The notes: generated by a model not told the origin, from the letters alone. A stretch of DNA of 64,000 nucleotides from Roseobacter sinensis (GCF_025755255.1 NZ_JALIEB010000003.1:186001-250000), one strand, 5' to 3'; counted from the first letter of the stretch, positions 49,693 through 59,605 are shown. Numbers and translations are program-made.

Positions 49693-50835
49693 TCAGCGGT
49701 TTGCCATGAAAGCCTTGAGCCGCGCGAGGCCCTCTTCGATGTCGGCGGTGCTGCGCGCATAGGAAAACCGCACGCTCTGATGGCCGCGCTGCTGATCGAA
49801 ATCGAGCCCAGGTGTGACCGAGACGCCCGCCTGCTCGAGGATCTCGGCAGCGAAGGCACGGCTGTCATCGGTCAGATCGGAGACATCGGCATAGACATAG
49901 AACGCGCCATCCGGCGGGGCGATCCTGGTGAACCCGGCCTTGGGCAGGCCCTCCAGCATCAGCGCCCGGTTGGTGCGATAGACGTCGAGATTGGCCTGAA
50001 GCTCCTCCTCGGCATCCATCGCCGCCAGGGCCGCGACCTGGCTCGCATGGGGCGCGCAGATGAACATATTCTGCGCAATCCGCTCGACGATGCGCACGTG
50101 ATCTTCAGGCACCACCATCCAGCCCACACGCCAGCCCGTCATCGAGAAATACTTGGAAAACGAATTGATCACGTAGGCGTCGTCCGTGATCTGGAGCGCT
50201 GTCACCGCCTTCGCGTCGTACTCGATGCCGTGATAGATCTCATCCGAGATGAAGGCCGCGCCCTGCGCCACCGCCGCCTCGATCAGAGCCCGCATCGCCG
50301 AGAGGTCCAGCATCGTGCCCGTCGGATTCGCGGGCGAGGCCACAAGCAGACCGGCCAGATCGAGGCCCCGCAGATCGGCGGGGGCGGGCTGATAGCGGGT
50401 CTCGCGCGCGGTCGGAATGTCGACCGGCTTCAAATCCATCGCGCGCAGGATCTGGCGATAGCTGGGATAGCCAGGCGCCCCGATGCCGACCCGCTCGCCG
50501 GTATCGAACAGCGCGGTGAAACTCAGCAGGAAACCGCCGGAAGAGCCGGGCGTGACCACCACGCGGTTCGGATCGAGGTCAACATCGTACCAGTCTGCGT
50601 ACATCCGGGCGATGCGCGCCCGCAAAGCCGGAAGGCCCAAAGCAACGGTGTAGCCGAGCGGCCCTGCGTCCATCGCCCGCCGTAACGCTTCGGTGGCCGC
50701 CTTCGGCGCGCCGGTGCCGGGCTGCCCCACTTCCATGTGGATCACATGGCGGCCCGTGTCCTCCAGACGGCGTGCGGCCTCCATCACATCCATCACAATG
50801 AAGGGATCGACGACGGATCGCCTTGAACTGCGCAT
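49693..50835 (-). CDS. class I/II pyridoxal-phosphate aminotransferase
   Basis: The 380-residue protein belongs to fold-type I aminotransferases. It has the PLP-lysine motif NSFSKYFSMTGWRVGW, the SPANPTGTM loop, the ISDEIYHGIEYD aspartate and the C-terminal SVRFSYARS arginine. The closest types act on aspartate, aromatic or branched-chain substrates. Substrate specificity cannot be settled. GGAGGG lies upstream of the ATG. Its start codon is only 23 bases from that of the divergent M48 protease. Confidence 0.9.
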   Translation of the reverse strand: MRSSRRSVVDPFIVMDVMEAARRLEDTGRHVIHMEVGQPGTGAPKAATEALRRAMDAGPLGYTVALGLPALRARIARMYADWYDVDLDPNRVVVTPGSSGGFLLSFTALFDTGERVGIGAPGYPSYRQILRAMDLKPVDIPTARETRYQPAPADLRGLDLAGLLVASPANPTGTMLDLSAMRALIEAAVAQGAAFISDEIYHGIEYDAKAVTALQITDDAYVINSFSKYFSMTGWRVGWMVVPEDHVRIVERIAQNMFICAPHASQVAALAAMDAEEELQANLDVYRTNRALMLEGLPKAGFTRIAPPDGAFYVYADVSDLTDDSRAFAAEILEQAGVSVTPGLDFDQQRGHQSVRFSYARSTADIEEGLARLKAFMANR

Positions 50836-50858
50836 GAAATCCCTCCAGTTTCGTTGTC

Positions 50859-52193
50859 ATGGTCTTTCACCTTGTCTTCCGGCTCGCGTCAATCCCGGCG
50901 CTGCTGATCTGGCTGATGGCGGCGCCGTTGCAGGCCCAGGGGCTGCTGCGCGATGCCGATCTGGAGTACGGGCTAAAGCAGCTGGCCGCGCCGATCCTGA
51001 GCGCAGCGGGCCTGAACCCGCACCGCGTCAAGGTGCTGGTGGTCAACGAGTCCTCGCTGAATGCCTTTGTGGTCAGCAATGACGCGATTTTCGTGCATTA
51101 CGGGCTGATCAACCAGATGACGTCTGCCCCGATGCTGCAGGCGGTTCTGGCCCATGAGGCGGCGCATATCGCCAATGGCCACATCACCCGCCGGATGACC
51201 AACCTCGCCAGTGCGCGCACGGCCTCGGGTCTCGGCGCGGCACTTGCGGTGGCCGCAGCGGCGGCAGGCGCGGGCAGCGCGGCGGGTGGGATCGCTCTGG
51301 GCACCCAGAGCTCGGCCCAGGCGCGGTTCTTCAAACATACCCGTGCCGAGGAAGCCGCGGCCGATCAATCCGGCATTCGGTACCTGAAAGCGGCCGGCAT
51401 CGATCCGCAGGGGATGGCCGATGTGCTGAACATCTTCCGTGGACAGGAGGTGCTCTCCGAGAGCCGGCAGGACCCTTATCTGCGAAGCCATCCGCTGTCG
51501 CGTGACCGCTTTCGGGCGGTCGAGGGTTTTGTGGCGGCCTATGGCAATACCGGCCTGCCCGACGCGGACGCGGCCTATTGGTTCGAACGGGTCAAGGGCA
51601 AGCTCAGCGCCTACACGCGCTCTCCGAAATGGACGCTACGGCGCCTCAAGGAAACGCCCTACGCGGATGTGCGCCTGCTGCGCGAAGCCATCGCAGAGCA
51701 TCGTCAATCTCGCACCACGCAAGCGCTCCGGGCCATCGACGCGGCGATTGCGCAGCGCCCGACTGATCCGTTCCTGCACGACCAGCGCGGACAGATCCTG
51801 CTGGAGACCCGGAACTTCCAGGCCGCCGCGGCTGCCTACGGGCGGGCGGTTCAGCTGGCGCCGAACGATGCGCTGGTCCTCTCAGGCTACGGTGGTGCGC
51901 TGCTCGCCACCGGAGAGATCGGCCGCGCGACCGAGGTGCTGGAGAAAGCCCGCACCATCGACTTCCGCGACGGCTCGATGCTGCGCGATCTCTCGGTGGC
52001 CTACGCGAAATCCGGGCAAACCGGCATGGCCGCCCTCGTGACCGCTGAACGCTACGCCCTGACCGGCCGGCTGGAAGACGCCGGTATCCACGCCAAACGC
52101 GCCGTTGGGCTGCTGCCCGAGGGCAGCGGCTCTTGGCAACGCGCGCAGGATGTGCTGATTGCATCCGAACGCGCCGAAAAGAAACGGAGATAA
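50859..52193 (+). CDS. periplasmic M48 metalloprotease with TPR repeats (BepA-like)
   Basis: The 444-residue protein has a Sec signal peptide (cleaved near LQA-Q) and the zinc site HEAAH (AVLAHEAAHIANGHITRRM), with the third ligand in TRAEEAAAD. A Gly/Ala-rich loop is followed by a C-terminal TPR region (about 290-440, with SLAYGRAVQLAPNDA-type helices). It resembles BepA/YfgC, a protease and chaperone for outer membrane protein assembly. No ribosome binding site is evident before the ATG. It is followed after 3 bases by a DsbA-like gene, consistent with an envelope quality-control operon. Confidence 0.9.
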   Translation: MVFHLVFRLASIPALLIWLMAAPLQAQGLLRDADLEYGLKQLAAPILSAAGLNPHRVKVLVVNESSLNAFVVSNDAIFVHYGLINQMTSAPMLQAVLAHEAAHIANGHITRRMTNLASARTASGLGAALAVAAAAAGAGSAAGGIALGTQSSAQARFFKHTRAEEAAADQSGIRYLKAAGIDPQGMADVLNIFRGQEVLSESRQDPYLRSHPLSRDRFRAVEGFVAAYGNTGLPDADAAYWFERVKGKLSAYTRSPKWTLRRLKETPYADVRLLREAIAEHRQSRTTQALRAIDAAIAQRPTDPFLHDQRGQILLETRNFQAAAAAYGRAVQLAPNDALVLSGYGGALLATGEIGRATEVLEKARTIDFRDGSMLRDLSVAYAKSGQTGMAALVTAERYALTGRLEDAGIHAKRAVGLLPEGSGSWQRAQDVLIASERAEKKRR

Positions 52194-52196
52194 GAC

Positions 52197-52940
52197 ATGC
52201 TCAGCCGCCTGACCCTGACCGCCCTGCTGGCGCTTGCCCTGCCCGCCGCCGCTCTGGACTTGCAGAGCATGACCGAGGAGGAGCGCGACCTCTTCCGCGC
52301 CGAGGTCCGGTCCTACCTCATGGACAATCCCGAGGTGATCATGGAGGCGGTGCAGGCGCTGGAAGCACGACAGGCCGAGGCGCAGGCGCAGGCCGACCTG
52401 ACGCTGGTGTCGGATCATGCGGAGGCGATCTTCAACGACGGCTTCTCCTTCGTGGGCGGCAACCCGGATGGCGATATCACCCTGGTCGAATTCATGGATT
52501 ACCGCTGCGGGTTCTGCAAACGCGCCTATGGCGAGGTGGAGAAGCTGCTGGAAAGCGATGGCAACATCCGCTTCATCGTCAAGGAGTTCCCGATCCTTGG
52601 AGAGCAATCGCTGCTGGCCTCCCGCTTCGCCATCGCCACCCGGCAGATCGAGGGGGATGAGGCCTATAAGGCGCTGCATGACGCGCTGATGGAATTCAAC
52701 GGCGATATCACCCTGCCGGCTTTGCGGCGCCTGTCGGAGACTTATGACCTCGATGCTGAGGCGATTGAGGCTCGGATGGATGAGGACGCGGTGACAGAGG
52801 AAATTCGCAAGACCCGGGAGCTCGCTCAACAGCTGCAGATCACGGGCACGCCCACATTCGTGATGCACGACGAGATGCTGCGCGGTTTCCTGCCCTATGA
52901 TCAGATGCGGGCGCTTGTCGAAGAGAAGCGCGACCTCTAA
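52197..52940 (+). CDS. DsbA family thioredoxin-fold oxidoreductase (Com1-like)
   Basis: The 247-residue protein has a Sec signal peptide, an N-terminal helical extension (about 20-75, MTEEERDLFRAEVRSYLMDN) and a DsbA domain. The active site is CGFC (VEFMDYRCGFCKRAYGEVEK) and the cis-Pro segment is TGTPTFVMHD. It would introduce or isomerise disulfides in the periplasm. It matches the BdbD/Com1 branch with its DUF-type N-terminal helix. GGAG lies 7 bases before the ATG. It is in operon with the M48-TPR protease; DsbB at 10930 is a possible partner. Confidence 0.9.
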   Translation: MLSRLTLTALLALALPAAALDLQSMTEEERDLFRAEVRSYLMDNPEVIMEAVQALEARQAEAQAQADLTLVSDHAEAIFNDGFSFVGGNPDGDITLVEFMDYRCGFCKRAYGEVEKLLESDGNIRFIVKEFPILGEQSLLASRFAIATRQIEGDEAYKALHDALMEFNGDITLPALRRLSETYDLDAEAIEARMDEDAVTEEIRKTRELAQQLQITGTPTFVMHDEMLRGFLPYDQMRALVEEKRDL

Positions 52941-53069
52941 GACGAAGGTTGCGTCTGCCTCGCCGAATGTCGAAAATCGCATTTGAAATCAGCGGTATGC
53001 TGGTTCGCAGGCGGTAATTCTATTCGGTTGAGGTGGTCTTTGATTTGACGCGCCCGCCGACAGTGCGGC

Positions 53070-54200
53070 CTATTCGGCCGCACTTGCCACGCGGGCTTCG
53101 GCGTCCAGCTCCGCGGCCTTGCGCTCCACCTGCTCGACGATATGGTCGATCATCTCGGCGTTGTTGAGCTTGTGGCTCTGCTTGCCCGCCAGATAGACCA
53201 TGCCCGACCCCGCGCCACCGCCGGTGAAGCCCACGTCAGTCATCAGCGCTTCGCCCGGGCCATTTACCACGCAGCCGATGATGCTGAGGCTCATCGGCGT
53301 CTTGATGTGCTCGAGCCGTTTTTCAAGTGTCTCGACCGTCTTGATCACGTCAAACCCCTGGCGTGCACAGCTCGGGCAGCTGATGATGTTGACACCGCGG
53401 TGCCGCAGCCCGAGCGACTTCAGGATCTCATAACCCACCTTCACCTCTTCTACCGGATCCGCCGAGAGGCTCACGCGAATGGTATCGCCGATGCCCATCC
53501 ACAGCAGGTTACCAAGGCCGATGGCCGACTTGATTGTCCCCGAGGTCAGCCCGCCCGCCTCGGTGATCCCGAGGTGGATCGGCGCATCCGTTGCCTCGGC
53601 CAATTGCTGATAGGCCGCTGCCGCCATGAAGACATCCGAGGCCTTGCAGCTGATCTTGAACTCGTGAAAGTCGTTGTCCTGAAGGATCTTGATGTGGTCG
53701 AGCCCGGATTCGACCATGGCATCGGGACAGGGCTCGCCGTATTTGTCGAGCAGGTGTTTCTCCAGACTGCCGGCATTCACACCGATGCGGATCGAACAGT
53801 TGTTATCCCGCGCCGCTTTGATCACCTCTTTCACACGCGTCTCGTTCCCGATGTTGCCGGGATTGATGCGCAGGCAGGCCGCACCTGCCTCCGCGGCCTC
53901 GATGCCACGCTTGTAGTGAAAGTGGATGTCCGCGACGATTGGCACGGACACTTCCGGCACGATCTGCTTGAGCGCTTTGGAGGAGGCCTCGTCGGGCACG
54001 GAGACCCGCACGATATCGGCGCCGGCATCTGCAGCCGCCTGCACCTGCGCAATGGTGGCCTTCACGTCGGTTGTGAGGGTGTTCGTCATCGTCTGCACCG
54101 TGATCGGCGCGTCACCCCCGACGGGCACGGGACCAACCATGATCTGACGCGAGGCCCGGCGATAGATGTTGCGCCAGGGGCGCACATGGTTCAACGACAT
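53070..54200 (-). CDS. ispG: 4-hydroxy-3-methylbut-2-en-1-yl diphosphate synthase
   Basis: The 376-residue protein is IspG/GcpE of the non-mevalonate isoprenoid pathway. It has a TIM-barrel first domain ([19 protein letters not shown]). The [4Fe-4S] ligands are in [10 protein letters not shown] and [13 protein letters not shown]. It reduces MEcPP to HMBPP using flavodoxin or ferredoxin. AAAGGA lies 8 bases before the ATG. It is downstream of the RodZ-like gene in the same direction, as often seen in proteobacteria. Confidence 0.96.
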   Translation of the reverse strand: MSLNHVRPWRNIYRRASRQIMVGPVPVGGDAPITVQTMTNTLTTDVKATIAQVQAAADAGADIVRVSVPDEASSKALKQIVPEVSVPIVADIHFHYKRGIEAAEAGAACLRINPGNIGNETRVKEVIKAARDNNCSIRIGVNAGSLEKHLLDKYGEPCPDAMVESGLDHIKILQDNDFHEFKISCKASDVFMAAAAYQQLAEATDAPIHLGITEAGGLTSGTIKSAIGLGNLLWMGIGDTIRVSLSADPVEEVKVGYEILKSLGLRHRGVNIISCPSCARQGFDVIKTVETLEKRLEHIKTPMSLSIIGCVVNGPGEALMTDVGFTGGGAGSGMVYLAGKQSHKLNNAEMIDHIVEQVERKAAELDAEARVASAAE

Positions 54201-54224
54201 CAGCCTGTCCTTTGCCTAACACTC

Positions 54225-54244
54225 CTGTCTGACAAAATAGACAG
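54225..54244. other. hairpin between the RodZ-like gene and ispG
   Basis: CTGTCT and AGACAG (6-bp arms, loop GACAAAAT) lie in the 85-base gap. It is small, so it may not stop transcription into ispG. Confidence 0.35.
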
Positions 54245-54285
54245 TCATCGGAAGGGTCGCAATGGCAGGTTTGGGCGGCGTTCGC

Positions 54286-55527
54286 TTATTCGGCCGCGGG
54301 CGTCAGTGATGTCTGCAACTCCACCACGGTGGTGGCAAGCGCTTCATCGGCCGCCAGATCCGCAATGGTGTAGCGCTCTTTGAGGCTCTCGACGTCGAGC
54401 GGAAGCTTCGATGTGACGGTGCCGGTCTCGCCCACGGGGCCATAGTACTCGCCGTTGAGCGCGAAGTAGATTGCTCCGCTCTCCCCCGTCCGAAGAGTCG
54501 GCGGGGTTTCGGACACGGGCGCATCCCAGGTGTCGCCCGGCTCCATGATCGTTTCGAGAATCACGGTGCCATCCGCGGCGCTGATGCGCACCCAGGAGGG
54601 TCGCACAGCGATCATGCGCAGGGCCGGACCGACCTCTTCCACAACCTGCGGCACAGGTGCGGGCGCGTCCATCGCAGCAGCAACATCGGCGTCGAGCGCA
54701 TCCGCAAGGGTTAGCCGTTGCGGCGGCACGTCTTCCTGGACCGGAAGGTTTGCGAAATTGCCAATCGAACGCGGGTCGATCGTCGAAATCGGCGCGTCAC
54801 GCGCCACGAGGACGGGAACATCGAGCGCTTGCGGGCGATACAGGCGATCAAGCGCCTCGGCCCGCGGTTGCTCCATCACACCGGGGTTGGCCGCATCCGC
54901 ACCGTCCGGGGCCGCGGCGAGCACGCCATCCAGCGGGTCGAGATCAGAGAGGACAATCGGGGTTTGTTCCACCGGCGCCAATTGCACGCGCTGCACCTCC
55001 TGCAACACGGAATAGCCGCCAAACCCGATTGCGCCGATCAGCGCGACCAGAACCAGCGAGGAGCCGATCGCACTCGGTTCGATGCCGGAGAAGAACCCCT
55101 CCCGCGTTGGCACGAAGACCGTGCCGGGCCGGTTGAACATATCGTTGTCGAGGGAGCGACCGGCCGAGGGCTCACGCCCTGGCTTCTTGACCACCGAGGC
55201 TTTCGCGGACATGCCGTGCGCCACCCGAAAGCCGCTTTCGGCGCAGAAGGTCTCAAACGCCTCATCGGGGTCCATCCCGAGATAGCGCGCATAGGACCGC
55301 ACATAGCCTGCGATGAACCCGGGCGTATCGAACGCGTCGGGATCGCAATTCTCGATCGCGGCAATATAGGCCGCCTTGATCCGAAGCTCCCGCTGAACGT
55401 CAAGAAGGGATTTGCCCATGGTGGCGCGTTCGCCACGCATGACATCGCCAAGGCGCAACTCGAAGTCGTCGAACCCCTTGTGTTCGACCTCTTCGTCAAC
55501 ACTCTCGGAGTGCTTGCGCCCAATCAT
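54286..55527 (-). CDS. RodZ-like protein (HTH_25 and DUF4115 domains)
   Basis: The 413-residue protein has an N-terminal HTH of the RodZ type (SLLDVQRELRIKAAYIAAIE, GYVRSYARYLGMDPDEAF). A single membrane helix follows (SSLVLVALIGAIGFGGYSVL, about 155-175), then a Pro/Asp-rich linker and a C-terminal DUF4115 beta domain (WVRISAADGTVILETIM). In E. coli RodZ links the MreB cytoskeleton to the membrane and controls cell shape. It precedes ispG and lies 130 bases after hemA, all on the same strand. Confidence 0.87.
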   Translation of the reverse strand: MIGRKHSESVDEEVEHKGFDDFELRLGDVMRGERATMGKSLLDVQRELRIKAAYIAAIENCDPDAFDTPGFIAGYVRSYARYLGMDPDEAFETFCAESGFRVAHGMSAKASVVKKPGREPSAGRSLDNDMFNRPGTVFVPTREGFFSGIEPSAIGSSLVLVALIGAIGFGGYSVLQEVQRVQLAPVEQTPIVLSDLDPLDGVLAAAPDGADAANPGVMEQPRAEALDRLYRPQALDVPVLVARDAPISTIDPRSIGNFANLPVQEDVPPQRLTLADALDADVAAAMDAPAPVPQVVEEVGPALRMIAVRPSWVRISAADGTVILETIMEPGDTWDAPVSETPPTLRTGESGAIYFALNGEYYGPVGETGTVTSKLPLDVESLKERYTIADLAADEALATTVVELQTSLTPAAE

Positions 55528-55576
55528 ACGTCTGCCCCGTTTTCCCCGTGCCTGCCTAACGCTCGTGTCAGGCCAT

Positions 55577-55594
55577 GAATCGTCCCCACGATTC
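55577..55594. other. hairpin between hemA and the RodZ-like gene
   Basis: GAATCGT-CCCC-ACGATTC is a perfect 7-bp stem. A further AT-rich dyad (TGTTA-GGT-TAACA) lies just upstream at about 55614-55626. On the minus strand they follow the hemA stop codon and may partly end its transcript. Confidence 0.45.
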
Positions 55595-55657
55595 GTAGCT
55601 GACCTCTTGTTTATGTTAGGTTAACACAAGACAACCGGAAATTCACCCGGGTGGGCG

Positions 55658-56881
55658 TCAGCCAGCCTCTTCGGCACGATTAAGCGCACAATGCGACCAC
55701 AGCCCGTCCATCGCCTGGACAAGGGCGTCGATCTCCTTGGGTCCGTGCACCGGCGATGGGGTGAAGCGCAGACGCTCGGTGCCCCGCGGCACAGTGGGGT
55801 AATTGATCGGCTGCACATAGATGCCGTGATCTTCCAGCAGCATGTCGCTGAGCATCTTCGTATGCACCGGATCGCCGACCATCACAGGCACGATATGGCT
55901 GCCATGATCGATGATCGGCAGACCCAGGCCCTTCAGCCGCAGCTTGAGAATCTTCGCCTGGGTCTGATGCCGTTCGCGCAGCTCGGGCGCGCACTTCAGA
56001 AACGCGACGGACGCAGCGGCACCGGCGGCCACGGCCGGCGGCAGCGACGTCGTGAAGATGAAGCCCGGCGCGTAAGATCTTATGGCATCGCACATTTTCG
56101 CCGATGCCCCAATATAGCCGCCCATCACGCCGAAGGCCTTGGCCAGTGTCCCATTGATGATATCGAGGCGGTGCATCAGCCGGTCGCGCTCGGCCACACC
56201 GGCCCCGCGCGGGCCATACATGCCCACCGCATGGACCTCGTCGATGTAGGTCAGCGCCCCGAATTCATCCGCCAGATCGCAGATCTCCTCGATCGGGCCG
56301 AAATCGCCATCCATGGAGTAGATCGACTCGAAGGCGATGAGCTTGGGCGCCGCCGGATCGTCGGCCGCGAGCAGCTCACGCAGATGTGCGACGTCATTGT
56401 GGCGGAAGATGCGCTTGGCCCCGCCGTTGCGGCGCACCCCCTCGATCATGGAGGCATGGTTCAACGCATCCGAATAGATGATCAGCCCCGGAAACAGCTT
56501 CGGCAGCGTCGACAACGTTGCGTCATTTGCGATGTAGGCCGAGGTAAAAAGCAGCGCCGACTCCTTGCCGTGCAGATCCGCAAGCTCCGCCTCGAGACGC
56601 TTGTGATAGACCGTGGTGCCCGAGATATTGCGTGTCCCGCCCGAACCGGCGCCGGTTGCATCGATCGCTTCGTGCATGGCGTCAAGAACAACGGGATGTT
56701 GCCCCATACCCAGATAATCGTTGCCGCACCAGACCGTCACCTGCTGCGTCGAGCCATCCGGGCGGGTTCGCGTTGCATGGGGGAAATGACCGTTGTGACG
56801 CTCGATATCGATAAATGTCCGATACCGGCCTTCGTCATGCAATCGGGCAATCGCCTGATCCAGCTTGTCGTCGTAGTTCAC
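55658..56881 (-). CDS. hemA: 5-aminolevulinate synthase
   Basis: The 407-residue enzyme condenses succinyl-CoA and glycine to 5-aminolevulinate, the first step of haem and any tetrapyrrole synthesis in alphaproteobacteria. PLP lysine K248 is in [10 protein letters not shown]. The glycine-rich [18 protein letters not shown] and [19 protein letters not shown] are family hallmarks. A GTG start at 56881 is chosen because AAGGAG lies 7-8 bases upstream and relatives begin NYDDKLDQA; the frame stays open far upstream without similarity. An FNR-like box upstream suggests oxygen control. Confidence 0.96.
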   Translation of the reverse strand: MNYDDKLDQAIARLHDEGRYRTFIDIERHNGHFPHATRTRPDGSTQQVTVWCGNDYLGMGQHPVVLDAMHEAIDATGAGSGGTRNISGTTVYHKRLEAELADLHGKESALLFTSAYIANDATLSTLPKLFPGLIIYSDALNHASMIEGVRRNGGAKRIFRHNDVAHLRELLAADDPAAPKLIAFESIYSMDGDFGPIEEICDLADEFGALTYIDEVHAVGMYGPRGAGVAERDRLMHRLDIINGTLAKAFGVMGGYIGASAKMCDAIRSYAPGFIFTTSLPPAVAAGAAASVAFLKCAPELRERHQTQAKILKLRLKGLGLPIIDHGSHIVPVMVGDPVHTKMLSDMLLEDHGIYVQPINYPTVPRGTERLRFTPSPVHGPKEIDALVQAMDGLWSHCALNRAEEAG

Positions 56882-56944
56882 CCGGTCTCTCCTTCGTGCG
56901 ATCCCGGGCCCGTGCGTCGCCTTTGGAATCTTTCTAATCCTGTC

Positions 56945-56950
56945 AATATA
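56945..56950 (-). promoter_or_regulatory. candidate -10 of hemA
   Basis: TATATT read on the minus strand. A start about 7 bases on, near 56938, would place the FNR-like box centre about 70 bases upstream, a known activating position. No matching -35 at ideal spacing is seen. Confidence 0.35.
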
Positions 56951-57001
56951 GACCCCATGCTTGAGGTTCAATGACCTTAGGGTGCGCACCATGTCGCAGC
57001 T

Positions 57002-57015
57002 TTGACATACATCAA
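57002..57015. promoter_or_regulatory. FNR/FnrL box upstream of hemA
   Basis: TTGAC-ATAC-ATCAA differs from the FNR consensus TTGAT-N4-ATCAA at one base. In Rhodobacter, FnrL controls hemA. The box is 121 bases from the hemA GTG and 96 from the divergent peptidase ATG, so it could serve either. Confidence 0.75.
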
Positions 57016-57110
57016 ATGGTCTTAGCGGTGTGTGAAGCTGTTCACATGGGTTCCGTCTTGCCCCTGCGCGCGCCGCTGATACGGTCGACCCAAACCACAG
57101 GAGTCTGCCC

Positions 57111-58481
57111 ATGTCTCTCGACGCCGTCTTGTCCCGTATCGATTCAGATCTTCCCGCCGCGACGGAGCGGCTGATGGAGCTGCTGCGGATCCCGTCGATC
57201 TCGACCGATCCGGCCTACACGGCCGACTGCGACCACGCGGCGGACTGGCTGGTCGCCGACCTCACGGGTCTTGGCATCGCGACGGAAAAGCGCGTCACCC
57301 CGGGCCACCCCATGGTCGTCGGGCATCTGGATGGCCCCGGCCCGCATCTGCTGTTCTACGGCCACTATGACGTACAACCCGTTGATCCACTTGAGTTATG
57401 GGACAATGATCCCTTCGATCCCCGCATCGAGCAGACCCCCAAGGGCAAGGTGATCCGGGGCCGTGGATCATCGGACGACAAGGGCCAGCTGATGACATTC
57501 ATCGAGGCCTGCCGGGCCTGGAAGGCGGTGCATGGGTCGCTGCCGTGCAAGCTCACGTTTTTCCTTGAAGGCGAGGAAGAGAGTGGCTCGCCCTCGCTGG
57601 TGCCCTTCATGGAGGAGAATGCCGAAGAGCTGAAATCCGACCTCGCGCTGATCTGCGACACCGGGCTCTTCGAGAGCAAGACGCCCGCCATCGTGACCAT
57701 GCTGCGCGGGCTTCTGGGCGAGGAGCTGACAATCAAGGGGCCGGATATCGACCTGCACTCCGGCATGTATGGCGGGGTTGCGATCAACCCGATCCGGGTG
57801 CTGTCCCGGATCATCGCCAGCCTGCATGACGCGCAGGGGCGGATCACCGTGCCCGGCTTCTACGACGGCGTGCCGGAGCTGCCCGACGAGATCGAGGCCC
57901 AATGGCAGGGGCTGGCCTTCGATCACGGCACGTTCCTCGGGGATGTTGGGCTCTCGAAACCGGCGGGTGAACAGGACCGCACGCCGCTGGAGATGATCTG
58001 GTCGCGGCCCACCTGCGAGGTCAATGGCATCTGGGGCGGCTACACCGGTGATGGGTTCAAGACCGTGTTGCCATCCGAAGCCCATGCGAAGATCAGCTTC
58101 CGCCTGGTCGGCACGCAGGACCCGCTGAAGATCCGCGAGGCCTTCCGGACGATGGTCCGCGAAATGCTGCCGGAGGACTGCGACGTCAGCTTCCGTGACC
58201 ATGGCGCGGGGGCCGCGTCAATGACGGAAACCTCCGATCCCAGCTTCGAGGCGGCACGGCAGGCCCTGACCGAGGAATGGCAGATCCCCGCAGCCTATGT
58301 GGGGTGCGGCGGGTCGATCCCGATCGCTGGACACTTTCAGACCATTCTTGGCACCACGCCGATGCTGATCGGCTTCGGCAAGGATGACGACGCCCTGCAC
58401 TCGCCCAATGAGAAATACGACGTGGAGAGCTTCCACAAGGGCATCCGCAGCTGGGCGCGCATCCTCGCGGCGCTGACATGA
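57111..58481 (+). CDS. M20 family metallopeptidase
   Basis: The 456-residue protein has the dinuclear zinc motifs of the M20 family: [18 protein letters not shown] (His, Asp), [12 protein letters not shown] (bridging Asp) and [11 protein letters not shown] (catalytic and ligand Glu). The dimerisation domain lies at about 190-350. Relatives are dipeptidases or carboxypeptidases (CNDP type). AGGAG lies 7 bases before the ATG. It is divergent from hemA and shares its regulatory spacer. The substrate is unknown. Confidence 0.92.
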   Translation: MSLDAVLSRIDSDLPAATERLMELLRIPSISTDPAYTADCDHAADWLVADLTGLGIATEKRVTPGHPMVVGHLDGPGPHLLFYGHYDVQPVDPLELWDNDPFDPRIEQTPKGKVIRGRGSSDDKGQLMTFIEACRAWKAVHGSLPCKLTFFLEGEEESGSPSLVPFMEENAEELKSDLALICDTGLFESKTPAIVTMLRGLLGEELTIKGPDIDLHSGMYGGVAINPIRVLSRIIASLHDAQGRITVPGFYDGVPELPDEIEAQWQGLAFDHGTFLGDVGLSKPAGEQDRTPLEMIWSRPTCEVNGIWGGYTGDGFKTVLPSEAHAKISFRLVGTQDPLKIREAFRTMVREMLPEDCDVSFRDHGAGAASMTETSDPSFEAARQALTEEWQIPAAYVGCGGSIPIAGHFQTILGTTPMLIGFGKDDDALHSPNEKYDVESFHKGIRSWARILAALT

Positions 58482-58533
58482 GCCGGGGGTGGCCTGAAGC
58501 CCACCCCACCTGCCTGCTCGAACGGAGGCGCAG

Positions 58534-59406
58534 GTGAGCAGGTGGTCCGCCCCGCACGTCGCGGAGGTGCATGGGCAGCGCATCTGTCACCGGATCGCGG
58601 GGAGTGGGCCGCCGCTTTTGCTGCTGCACGGGTTTCCGCAAACCCATATGATGTGGCACGCGGTCGCGCCGCAGCTTGCGGCGCAGTTTACCGTGATCAC
58701 CCCGGACCTGCGTGGCTATGGCGCGAGCAGCAAACCCGAGGGTACCGCCCCCTACAGCTTCCGCCACATGGCGGCGGATCAGCTGGCCCTGATGCGGCAG
58801 CTGGGGTTTGACCGGTTCCACGTCGCGGGCCATGACCGCGGCGGACGCGTGGGCCATCGCCTAGCGCTGGACGCGCCCGAGCGGGTGCTGAGCCTCACCG
58901 TGCTGGATATCGTGCCGACACATCTTTTGCTGGATCAGCTCACGCGGCAGGTGGCGACGGCCTACTATCACTGGTTCTTCCTCGCCCAGCCCTCCCCCTT
59001 TCCCGAAACCATGATCGGTCACGATCCGGACGCCTATTTCGAAAGCTGCCTTCTGGGCTGGGGCGCAGCCAAATTGTCAGATTTCGCCCCTGAGGCCCTC
59101 GACGCCTATCGCACCGCCTGGCGCGACCCCGAGACGATCCGAGGGATGTGCGCGGACTACCGCGCGGCGCTGCACCATGACTTCGACCTCGATGCAGCCG
59201 ACCTCGACCGGCGGGTCACCTGCCCCGCCCTGGTGCTCTATGGGGCCGACGGCGCCATGGCCAAGGCCTATGACGTCCCTGGAACCTGGGCCGACCGGTT
59301 CAGCGATATGCGGCACGCGGCGGTCCCAGGGGGGCATTTCTTCGTGGATCAGTCGCCAGAGGCAACAGTGGAGGCCCTTCTGGGTTTCCTGTCGAAGATC
59401 CACTGA
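58534..59406 (+). CDS. alpha/beta hydrolase (haloacetate dehalogenase-like)
   Basis: The 290-residue protein has the HGFPQTHMMWHAVAPQL oxyanion segment and a nucleophile elbow GHDRGG, in which aspartate replaces serine, as in haloalkane and fluoroacetate dehalogenases and some epoxide hydrolases. DLRGYGASSKP and the later AVPGGHFFVDQSP (catalytic His) complete the triad. A DehH1-type fluoroacetate dehalogenase is the closest named relative; an epoxide hydrolase is possible. It starts with GTG, with GGAGG 5 bases upstream. Confidence 0.87.
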   Translation: MSRWSAPHVAEVHGQRICHRIAGSGPPLLLLHGFPQTHMMWHAVAPQLAAQFTVITPDLRGYGASSKPEGTAPYSFRHMAADQLALMRQLGFDRFHVAGHDRGGRVGHRLALDAPERVLSLTVLDIVPTHLLLDQLTRQVATAYYHWFFLAQPSPFPETMIGHDPDAYFESCLLGWGAAKLSDFAPEALDAYRTAWRDPETIRGMCADYRAALHHDFDLDAADLDRRVTCPALVLYGADGAMAKAYDVPGTWADRFSDMRHAAVPGGHFFVDQSPEATVEALLGFLSKIH

Positions 59407-59423
59407 CCAATCGCCCTGCAGCA

Positions 59424-59451
59424 CCAAAAAAAAGGGACCCGAGGGTCCCTT
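59424..59451 (-). terminator. terminator of tRNA-Asp
   Basis: AAGGGACCC/GGGTCCCTT (9-bp arms) is followed on the minus strand by eight T residues. It follows tRNA-Asp and also lies past the hydrolase stop codon. Confidence 0.85.
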
Positions 59452-59463
59452 CTTGAGCAGCGG

Positions 59464-59540
59464 TGGCGCGGTTGACGGGGCTCGAACCCGCGACCCCCGG
59501 CGTGACAGGCCGGTACTCTAACCAACTGAGCTACAACCGC
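59464..59540 (-). tRNA. tRNA-Asp (anticodon GTC)
   Basis: This 77-base cloverleaf has acceptor GCGGTTG/CAACCGC, anticodon loop CTGTCAC giving GTC, T-loop GGTTCGAGCCC, discriminator G and an encoded CCA (59464-59466). Confidence 0.97.
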
Positions 59541-59576
59541 CCGCTGCACACGCGCCTGGCGGCGGCGCGTTGGCAC

Positions 59577-59605
59577 GTCTTAGGCGGGCGCATCGGGCGC
59601 GTCAA
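59577..59605 (-). promoter_or_regulatory. promoter of tRNA-Asp
   Basis: On the minus strand, TTGACG (59605-59600) and TAAGAC (59582-59577) are 17 bases apart. This predicts a start about 30 bases before the mature tRNA. Confidence 0.65.
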
